Part shown: positions 10,520 to 20,031 of the stretch, in pieces
How positions within the stretch are numbered: the stretch's first letter is position 1
Layout: each line of letters opens with the position of its first letter
Source: Nephromyces sp. MM_2019
Taxonomy: Eukaryota; Apicomplexa; Aconoidasida; Nephromycida
Direction of reading: 5' to 3'
Length of the DNA stretch: 29,177 nucleotides
NCBI GenBank assembly: GCA_015657535.1
Contig: JADHZB010000246.1
Coordinates: 1-29,177, forward strand
Translations under genes and position numbers: made by a program
The notes under the pieces: generated by a model
The model's database searches: none
What the model saw: the letters and a program-made list of their open reading frames with translations, nothing else
What the model was told of the DNA's origin: nothing

Positions 10520-12528
10520 TTTTACAGGTGTGTTTGTTTATGTGTGTGTAGAGTTGTATGAAATTATGTCTGTTTGAATGTTTTTGTTATATACAAAGTA
10601 ATCTAGCAAGTTTCGAATAAGTGGGTATATATTTAGACTTAAATATGTGTATACGTTGATACATATATATATATATATAAATGTAGCGATTTGTGTCTAT
10701 ATAGCTTAGTGTATATGTGTATCCAAATAGTATAAGACCTAATATAAAGTTGATATAGTGACTGTGTCTCCTGTTTTTGATCAAATTCAAAGAACCTTTA
10801 TTCTTGAATAGGACTTTTGGTTTTCAATTGAACAGGTTTGTGACACACAAATGTGAACTTATATATATAAATATATATATATGAGTGTGCGTATGTTTTG
10901 AGTGTGTTTTTATATATATACAATAAGATTATAATTCATATTTCCAAAATGATTTATGTATTTATATATTTGTGTGAATAAATAAGTATAACATTCAAGA
11001 TGTGTATGTGGATAAATAGAGGCAAAAATAGATAAAAGGAATTGTCTTTAGGATCGTTTTACTACAAATCGTAAAACAATTTTAGTATTTTTGTTATAAA
11101 CTTTAAAAAAAAATTAAATTATTGGGCCATCTTCAAATTTCTGATTATATGTATAAATTTATATATGTTTATGTGTGGAAGTGGAAGTGAAATAAGTATG
11201 GAAAACGGTATTGATAAAGTGTGTATGTGTTTGGATGTGGACAATAGTAAGATTTAAAAAAAATTAATGTGTGTTTATGTTATATAATTATAATGAGGTA
11301 TATATATGTATATAATATTATGAAAATTATAATTTTTCCAATCGCAAAAGTGTGAAAACATTATAGTTGGTGCTTATGGAAAGATTCATATAATTGTGTG
11401 TGTATAACAATGTGATTTTATGAGTATATTCTCATATCTGATTTATATACTAAGTAAAGGTCTATACTTAGATATATATATGTCTGTATATATAAATGTA
11501 CTTAATATTATTAATAATGTGTTATTTGTGTGTAAAATTCTGGTTTGCTTCGAAAATTGAGTATGTAAATATATTCTAAGACATGAATCATGTTGTGTGC
11601 AACTAAACGTGCACATATGCCCACACAAACATAAGTATATCCACACACGTTCTCGTGTATATCCACGTATTTGAGCACACCCACACATATATTTAAATAT
11701 ATCTATACACAGATTTAAGTATATCCATACATACATTCAAATATAATCATATATACAATTAAGTAAATACAAACATATATTAATATATGTGCACATGTAT
11801 TTAAATATATGTACAAGCATTTGAATATATATATGTGCACAATTAGATATACCAATGCACACGTTTAAATACACCCACACACACATTTAAATATACCCAT
11901 GTACAAGTTTAAGGATTGACATACACTTATATAAGTATCATTCTATAAATGTGGTGTGTGGAAAATATTAAAAATTAAATATAAATTTGTACCTTGAACA
12001 TTAAGAGATGAAATCCTTTTAGATAAAATACGAAATATGTTTGTGTATGAGTGTGTGTGTATGTGTTTGTATAGGTATAACTATGAGTGTGGTATGACTG
12101 GGAGTGTGGGTATGACTGGGTGGGTGTGTGTGTGTGTATGTTTGATTACACACACCTTGTGTAAATTATTTGGATCCGTGATCTAAGGTGTAGATTAGTA
12201 GGAAAAGGATGTGTACTTGCTAATTACATATCACTTCTTATTTTATGTAAGGTTGTAGGTGTAATGTGTAACGACCATACAAGATTTATTAAATAATTAG
12301 TTTAGTTGGTCGTAAGCATCTTTTCCCTCAAATAAAATAAATTATTTTAGTTTGTATAAAGGTGTGTGTATATGTGTGGTTGTTAGATATATTTGTTTGT
12401 GTAGGTGTATCTATATATATAGATGATGGAATGTGATCCAGGAGTATTCAAAAAATTATGTAATTATATATATATATATATGTATTTATATATATCTGTA
12501 TATGTATGTGTGCGTATTGTGTGTGTAG
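10520..12528. other. TG-rich non-coding region upstream of the RING ligase
   Basis: On the + strand this is mostly TG-rich, i.e. CA-rich on the coding strand of the RING ligase whose start lies at its left edge. No recognisable exon is present. A 67-codon open frame at 10790-10587 (-) lacks an ATG and is hydrophobic low complexity. A 22-bp minisatellite lies at 11669-11915. Short hairpins are visible: GTTTTAC/GTAAAAC near 11056-11077, and ACGACCA/TGGTCGT around 12270-12313. Confidence 0.5.
11669..11915. repeat. Degenerate minisatellite, about 22-bp period, roughly 11 units
   Basis: Units start with ATTTAAATATA-like sequence and end in CCAYACACA-like sequence. Clean 22-base units run 11669-11690, 11691-11712, 11713-11734, 11735-11756 and 11757-11778; later units are 20-23 bases long and more diverged. 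The array is CA-rich on the + strand while both flanks are TG-rich, so it is a local strand flip. Confidence 0.7.
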
Positions 12529-13487
12529 AGTGTGGTTTCACCTCTTAATTGTTACAAATGTTCGTTTTGTTGTGTGTGTGTGTATAATTCATTAATTTGG
12601 GATTCAAATTTTTAGAGTATGTAGCCTTTATATTTAATAAAGTATCAAATCTATATGTATCACATATAAATCGCATCATCAAATTTCACAATTGTTGTTA
12701 ATACAGACATCTTTCCACACACATGGGCCATAAAAGATGTTGCAACATGTGTTATGCTAAGGAATGGTGGTATGTTTATTTTTTGTTTGTGTGTAATTAG
12801 GAGTTTAAAACAGCACACACAGGTCAAAATTTTTGAGTGTCATATATTAACTACATATCATATAGGCTCAACACATAGGCTCACAAATTTACATACTTGT
12901 TGCTAAGAAAGATTGATTATTTTATAAGCAAACAATATTCCAAAAACATTGGGAATTAGTTAGTAGTGTTTAACCCTCACATATAGATATTACTTAATGC
13001 TTAGGTAATTCGGTGTATATTATGGGTACAAATGTAGATATTTCTATAGATGAAATCTGGTTTAAAATATTTTTGTGGGGGCGGGTAGTGGTTGGAATGT
13101 GTGAAATGGTGCATATGCGTGATTACTGTGTCTCACATTTTCTGCTTATAAAATATATTTGTACTATGTGTGATGCTGCATGTCAAATCATGTGTGTGAA
13201 TCTATGAGTAGTGTTTGTGATTCATAGGAGGGCTGTGTGTAATGTGTAAATTTGTTTTGTGTGCTGTGGGTGCTATACATTTGTGGGTGCTATGTGTTTG
13301 TGTGTACTGAGTGTGCTGTGCGTGCTGTGATTGTGTGTGGAACTTGTTGCTTGTGTGTGTAGCGTTTTTATTTGTTAACACTAGATGTGCTTTGTGTATT
13401 AATACTAATGTATATGTTTTATGTACTACTCTAGGTGAACGCAATTGCTGTGAATCCGATATAAATCACAATTTGTGTAACATTTAG
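12529..13487 (+). CDS. Candidate 3' end of an unrecognised gene (weak)
   Basis: Three short segments bounded by usable splice sites are frame-compatible. 12529-12559 is 31 nt, with acceptor GTGTGTAG and donor GTTCGT, the same donor as copy A intron 3. 12707-12769 is 63 nt, with acceptor AATACAG and donor GTATGT. 13435-13487 has acceptor ACTCTAG and ends in TAG. The middle segment translates to IFPHTWAIKDVATCVMLRNG, which looks coding in composition; the last gives GERNCCESDINHNLCNI. No family was recognised, no start codon was found upstream, and the opposite strand of 12707-12769 is also open with its own splice-like ends. If real, this is only the 3' part. Spurious matching in this sequence is quite possible. 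Confidence 0.2.
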
Positions 13488-15948
13488 TTAGATAAATATA
13501 TATTATATATAAAGGTTATGGATAAGAAATATTGAAGAGCGTGTGTTGTTAATATTTTGTGTGCTGCCTTTACTCGGTTGTTGACTCGGTTGTTGACTGC
13601 TTTTTTGGAACCATGGAAGCTGTTTATGATTTTATTACGATGTGAAATTGATTTAAACACTAATTTAAAATTTTATACGAAAAATAATTGAGTTGAAATA
13701 ATTGTATTTACACAAGCAAATGAAATTAGAAGTATATCAAAAGCCCTTTCTAAGCAACTAAGCAATAGAATTGTGAAATTTTATGATTTATTATTTCGTT
13801 GAAGCTTGAGAAATATGATCTCTTTTTATCCATTACAAATATATCTATAATTGTCCTTGAACTTGATTAGATTCATAAAAAACAAAAAGTAATTGACCAG
13901 ATTATTTAAGGTTAAATTATGAAATTTTCATTGTACATCTATATATTTTAAATTATATAAAAAAGAAACTTGTTTCTTAACATCATTTCGAATATGAACA
14001 TTTTATTGTATGCATTTATACTTGAAATCATATAAACTAATTTAGTCAAGTAGATAGTTTCAAGCATGAACTTGAACAATTTATAAGGTGTATTCTAACT
14101 ATTTATCATTATTGAGACTTTCATTGAGAGCTCTTATTGTTGCTTTTAAGAGTAAAATTCATTTATAACTACTAATAATGTGACAAGTTCTTGTGAATGG
14201 ATTAGTTACTAAGTGAGATTCTACTATTTAAATATATATATATAATTTATTTATGTAAATCCACTCAAAACCATTTTCAATTGTATATTCTATTCAATCC
14301 TTTTATATATATTTAGATAGCTTTGTAGCTACTCTTGATAAGCAATTTTATTTTATTGCAACTCAATGCTGTTATCTAAATCAGATATGTATGAGTGTTT
14401 ATTTCGTTATGGAAATTGGATATGAATTTAAATAATTTGATTTCTATATATAGTAATCTCTAGTAATTATTTGATAAAACTAATTAAAAACATAAAATTA
14501 AGTAATAATTACTTTCTTTGTTTCAAATTAATAATTTAGATAGTGTACTTATGTTAATAGCTTCAATAGCTACAATGAAGCAATAATTTCTAATCACATA
14601 TATATATATATACATAGGCATTCCATCTAAAACTATCTTAATTTATAATATTTATAATTAATGAAATCAATTTTTCATAATATAAAACTATTTGTTTTGA
14701 AAACTAAGCAAGTTACAGTGAATAAAACTTCATATAATATAGATCTGCATGAATTAAAAACTCCATATTAAGGCCTTTTAAATTAGTTTAGTATGGATCA
14801 GGATTCTTTATAAAAGTATATAAATTGAAATGAAAGTAAATATGCGTCGTTTTTAATATATAATTTTTCATTTTATTATTAAAAATAGATGAAAAATTAA
14901 GTTCAAGTTAGATTAATCTATATTTAGGTCAAATAGATATTTATCAGTCAACAAAGAAAATAATCCACTTTTAAATGTAACAAGTGGAGTAAAAAGTTTA
15001 AATTGTATAGTAGTATATAAATGGGTATTTATTAATCGCTTTTGATAATGGTAAAAGTGATAACTAGAAATGTGGAGATTAGTTTTAAATTTCCATTTAT
15101 AAAGCTTCGGTTATCGAAACATTTTTTTGTTACTAAATCGTAAACTTATATTTAAAATATAATATACAAGGATCTTGTTAATACTAACGCTTAATCGAAT
15201 AGAAAAAAAGTAATGTGTATAAATCTGTCTATATCGTGAGTTTTACAATACAAATAAATTATGATTTGTAATCATATAATTTAAATTAGCTTGATATTGT
15301 AAAGCAAAAACTTTATATATCAAAGATGCATAAAAATAAAAACATATAGCCAAAAATTACCAGTTACAATTTCTAGTAATTATTTATTTAGAAAAGGGTT
15401 GTAAAATATATAGAGTAAAAAATATGTTTGTATTGTGTATGTTCAAGTATATTTAAGCGATTTATTAAAAATTAGTTTAGTCAAAAGTAATAAATATATC
15501 AAGAGATCCTGTTATATCTTTCAAGTCAAATTCCATACCCTTTTAAAATTTTAAATAGTAACATTCAATAGTAGTACATAGGTATGTATTATATATAATT
15601 AACTACAATGAATTGATAAATATGTAAATCTACATGTATATATATTTCTATATTTGAATGTGTACATATAAATATTATTTATGTGTACACTATTTTATTC
15701 TTAATTAATTTGAACCTGGAAATGTAACTTTAATTTAGATGCTTGTGAATATATAGTGAGTCGGTGTGTATTTATTTTAATTTATATACATACATATATT
15801 AATACTTATTGTATAAAACAATAAAATATTAATAAAGAAGTAGGAGTAATGAGATTGAGTTCATACTTATAAAGGAATATAAGTTTTTTCATGGCTAAAT
15901 GTTTTGTGTAGTAATTCGTGTAGTCTTATGATATCTTTTCAAATGCGT
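13488..15948. other. AT-rich intergenic region without GT/CA tracts
   Basis: The texture changes here: GT/CA repeats nearly vanish and the DNA becomes plain AT-rich. An ATG-less open frame of 51 codons lies at 13536-13691 (+) and contains a perfect 12-bp tandem duplication (13572-13595). No other coding signal is visible. The right end holds the likely 3'UTR of the YHGT-domain gene on the - strand. Confidence 0.55.
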
Positions 15949-18046
15949 TTAAGGTCTATTCTTTTTGTTTTCACATTGTTTACAACCACAGCGCCCTTTC
16001 AAACGTTGATTTGGCAGATCAAATTTCATCATTACAGGACAAGTTCCTTCCCAAGGTTGCCACCAAACTATACCAAGGCCTAGACGGTTGCTAGGCATAC
16101 CAACTTCTGTCCCAGATAGTGACTTTTTCCCGCTAAAGTGTCTTACTAACAATGCTGATACAAATATGTTAGCTGGTTCGGATGATTTCCATGCCAACTA
16201 GTAAATAAATATAAAGTTTTAATAGTGCAAGGACTATTTGTATAGCTTATTATTTATAATTTGAGCTAAAATCTTAGGTTGAAAATTAATTTATATATAA
16301 TTTCTTTCATGATATAATAGGCATTATGCCTAAACAATAAGAAAGTTGATATTTAAAGATCATTTTATACCTAATCGTTATTATTTTATTACTCAATTAT
16401 AAATTATTTACTTACCACATTATTCCCTAAACAGGGGTCTATTGTATAGTGCCCTTGTATGAGAGTTTGTGGATGTAAACTATATGATCCAGGCTTTTGT
16501 CTAACTTCAATTATCACTTGCCACCAATTGTCTCTATTTGACAACTGAAGAATTAATGAAAAAATTAATATATATAAGTTATAAAAGTTTGATAAACATA
16601 AAATTCACTAAAAGTAAATTCTTATTTTAATAATTAACTATGAAACCTATCATCACTAAAGTTTCTATGAAAGTTATTCTATTTATTACTTATAGAATTC
16701 TATTATATAATATAAATTAAGATGCTAATTATGTTCAAGACTATAATTTTGATACTAAGCCTGCTTTGGTAGTTATATAAAAACATTTCTAATTACTAAT
16801 TTCATGCCTCTTAGTTTTATTTATTGGGATGATGAAGCTAAATATATTCTAGTTTATAGTGTCTTATATTATATATAGATAATTTACTTAAGCATATTAA
16901 AATCTAACCTTGAATGGTGTAGCATATGTGACAAAGCTAGCATATTTAACAGATGGTGTAGTGAAAAAAAAGCTTGAATGTGTGTGATAAGGCCTGACAT
17001 GTACTTTTTTACTATCTGGGACTTTTAGATGGCGATCCATTAATATCAATTTAGCGGCTTCCTTTGTAGTTCCATGATAAGCAATATGCCATTTTGAGGC
17101 AACTGCAGCTTCTTCAGGCTTTAACTTCACTGCAAATCTGCTCCAACTATAAGGCTTACCAGCTATCATTTTAGAGTCTCTGAAGTAAGCATAAAAAAGT
17201 TCATATAATCTGGTTAATAAGTTGAAGCTATTAAATAATATACAAGTTCCAGCTTTATAATTACTTTAATGTATCTTGATATAAGTTAGGTAGATCAGCG
17301 TCATAATGGTATGTGTCAGTGTGAGAAACTCCTTGGGTACTAGAACACTCTTCGCAATAGCACTCTCCCCTTTCCCATTCTATAGACTTTTTACCAAAAT
17401 AATTTAAAATCTGATAACATAAAAATATTGGATTTAAGCTATGGCATGTCTCAAGAAAATTATTTTTCGTGTACTGAGTTTATCTTTATAACAAAATTGA
17501 ATAATTCTAGAGCTCAAATTATCCCACGTTGGTAATGCATAGATGTTGGTTGTTACTTAATGTTATTGCAGGTGTTTTCACTAATTAGAAAAAATCTTAT
17601 GCTATAAAATGAGCTATCAGAGTTAGAACAAGCAGGGTTACCTGAATATTTTCTGAAAGAATTTCACATATAGGGGCTCGACAACACTTTCCTACTAAAT
17701 TCTTGCGGTTTGATGATTCTGTTGAGGATGTTTGGAAGATAACTTGACTAGAGCAACCTAAAGTCTCGTAGTGATAATGTGAGCAGGGTGTAGTAGATGA
17801 TATATAGTTGCTAGGATAATTTTCTGATTCTAAGCAAGTTTGATCGCTCAGTGTAGAGATGTTTGAGATTCTGCTAGTAACATTACTAGAGTAAAGTATC
17901 TCACTGTTGGTTGATTGTGTGTCACTTTCATCTTGTTTCGGTGGGCAAATAGAACTCCATATTGAACGGAAAAAATTAAGGAAAGGTATGCATTTATGAG
18001 TTCTACCTCGTGGTGTCACTATTTTTCTATTTACTACCTTACTCAT
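15949..18046 (-). CDS. YHGT-domain protein resembling the C-terminal region of NEURL4-type proteins
   Basis: Five exons (18046-17642, 17410-17265, 17179-16909, 16544-16416, 16197-15949; introns 231, 85, 364 and 218 nt) join in frame to 399 aa. Residues 1-135 are Ser/Cys-rich with no known domain. Then come CYCEEC (152-157), YSWSRF (194-199), KWHIAYHGTT (213-222), FFTTPSVKYASF (255-266), a WWQVIIEVRQKPGSY segment (from ~281), and a C-terminal CGCKQC (387-392). From memory, the block 'W-C/S-R-F ... WHxAYHGT ... SPSxKYA ... RQxPGSY' is the C-terminal part of NEURL4-like proteins. The H-Y spacing also recalls ADP-ribosyltransferase folds. Enzyme activity is not shown. The two C-x-C-x2-C clusters could bind metal together. 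No Neuralized (NHR) repeats are present, so it is shorter than animal NEURL4. The function call is tentative; the gene model is firmer. Its introns lack GT/CA repeats. Confidence 0.6.
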
Positions 18047-20031
18047 GGTTAAATAAGTAGTTTTGAACCAATTTTAGTGAATAGTTTCTTGGGTATTTAC
18101 AACTGCAAGTACAATTTACAAGCAAGGGTCTTGGTTGTCTTATTTTTCTATCCTTTTGTTTAAGTCCGAATTTATATAGATGATCTGATAGAAATGTAAT
18201 TACTGTTGAAAAACTTTTTCAAGGTGCACTACTTGGCTTCAAACCAAAAGTGTGTTGGTGCCTGTCTTCAATTCTTTAAAACCTTAAGTTGTTCTCTTAG
18301 AGGTGGATCTCACAATAATCAGGTTGCAAAAGTAGAGCGGATATATAAATTTAATTATGATGATCCTACTTTTCAATCCATGAGTACTTGTTTTACAAGT
18401 TGATTGAGTTAACCCCAGATAATTTATAAATATGCTCTTGAGACATTCAAAAGTGATCAAAAGAGTGAGTGAAAAAAGTTGCTTTAATGGCTTATCATTT
18501 CCAATTGTGTTTATCGAAAAAACATTCTTACTGTCAGATCAATTTGCATGCGATTTATTACAGCGCTATCAGATTTTAAAACATTCAACTTACCAAGAGT
18601 GCATGATGGTGCATTGATTTCTCAGATATCCTAAGTTTAAGGCAATTTATTAAGTGGATTCGATGGAAAACAAAAGTTGATGGATTGTGCATATACTTAA
18701 ATTTTGTGCATAATATAGATATATTACAATTTTACATTGAAGAGAACATAAATAAATCACTTATGATTTGATTTAGAGGACAAATATATACATCGCATAG
18801 CAATCATTTAATTAAAGACATCATATTTTTTTCTTCTCTCGTCTTAGGGCCCCAAACTTATTTATACGCTTAGACACACCAGTTTATATTTAAAACAATT
18901 TAAGTGTCACTGAAGTTAGCAAAAGTCACTAGACTTATTCATTATTCTATTCTTGTACTTGTAAAAAAATAAGAAATAAGAAACTCTTAAAAAAATCATA
19001 AGCCTTGGATCGATTTTCTACTCTAAAATGGAATTATGTTAAACATGAATAGGATCTTAGCTAAAATAATAAAATTTGATTACTGAACAAATCTCAAAGT
19101 AATAAATACTACTGATTTTATTACATAATTTTTGATCCATTTTATAATCAACTTTTAATTTATTTTCCAGGATTCTATCAAAAATCTTCTCATTGGATCT
19201 CAGGAGTATTTCTGAATCATTTTTTTTGATGTTCAAGTTGATTTTTGAAACATGAGGTTTCAAAAAGTTAAGATAAATTTCCACTTTCTTTAGAGAGCAA
19301 GAGCTGAGAAGGATCAGAACTATATTTCTTCTAAAATGACTTATTCACTAATATATCTTAAAAAACACTCACTCACTTTGAATAAGTACTGTTTTTTAAT
19401 AGGGCATCAATTCGGAACATATAGAGTTCGATCAAATCAATCAATACTTACCATTAGATTGATGGCTTGCTTTCTAGATACAGAAATCAACCTTGAACAA
19501 AAACTGTATTCCTATGATTCTATTATTAAGAGTTGCAGATATAAACTCTTATAAATTAGACGTGTTATTGTTAAGAAATCTATAAATATCGCTTTAATTA
19601 GTACAAGCTTTTATACAAACTTTCGTAACAAGATTTAAATAATGAATACGTGATATAAGGATGTTATTAAAAAAACTTAATTAAAGTTCACTAAAAATAT
19701 TTAATTATAATTTATGAGTATGTAAAAATCATTGTATAAAGCATTTAAGTAATAAAATATTAAGTTAAAAAGAGCAAGCATATTGTATTTAATTTTCTAA
19801 AGAATTGCATTAGATACATGTCTTAAGTGCTCAGAAAAAATTTTTCTCTTTGTAAAAGTTACCACAAATTCAAATGAAAATAGGATATAAAAAAGTTACC
19901 AATTTTTAAAAGTGTATAAATTAATAAAGCAACAATTAAACTAGTCGGTAATAATAAATACATAAATTTTGGTTAAAATGTTATTTTTTAGTCTTAATTG
20001 GATTGCAATTAAACTTTCTTAAAAATATGAG
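18047..20031. other. Intergenic region with several ambiguous open frames
   Basis: This lies between two genes that both read leftward. It contains open frames on both strands: 18206-18403 (+, 65 codons, TTG start), 18432-18617 (+, 61 codons), 19057-19284 and its extension (-), and 19336-19554 (+, 72 codons, ATG). The 18200-18620 part is less AT-rich than its surroundings and avoids simple repeats. The two + frames are in different phases, as a decayed gene might be. No family is recognisable. Confidence 0.5.
19057..19284 (-). CDS. Hypothetical Lys-rich open frame, possible terminal exon
   Basis: About 75 codons end in TAA, with mixed and non-repetitive composition (KVEIYLNFLKPH near the start, then SKINLNIKKND and KVDYKMDQ). 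The frame stays open some 17 codons further upstream through a hydrophobic, Ser/Cys segment (IVLILLSSCSLKK) but has no ATG, so it would need an upstream exon. Splice-like sites exist just upstream on the same strand: donor ATG|GTAAGT near 19460 and acceptor AAACAG 63 nt later. A short gene with compact introns is conceivable. No homology recognised; it may be chance. Confidence 0.2.
   Translation of the reverse strand: MEIYLNFLKPHVSKINLNIKKNDSEILLRSNEKIFDRILENKLKVDYKMDQKLCNKISSIYYFEICSVIKFYYFS

Noticed and set aside
10587..10790. Hydrophobic 67-codon - strand frame upstream of the RING ligase
   Set aside because: No ATG, a run of Tyr-Ile from TA repeats, and no clear splice link in frame to the RING ligase start, which already has an ATG.
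11443..11736. 97-codon - strand frame (Cys/Tyr/Ile/His-rich)
   Set aside because: Half of it translates the 22-bp minisatellite; no conserved motif.
12262..12316. Hairpin ACGACCA/TGGTCGT with a ~30-base loop, considered as a small RNA gene
   Set aside because: Only a 7-bp stem with a large AT-rich loop; no snoRNA boxes or tRNA-like B box found.
12707..12769. - strand reading of the candidate exon (ITHVATSFMAHVCGKMS)
   Set aside because: It is open and has splice-like ends (CTTAG and GTATTAAC) but no frame-compatible neighbours were found; kept only as a caveat to the + strand candidate.
19420..19435. GAGTTCGATCAAATC, considered as a tRNA T-arm (B box)
   Set aside because: No matching A box or acceptor stem at tRNA distance.
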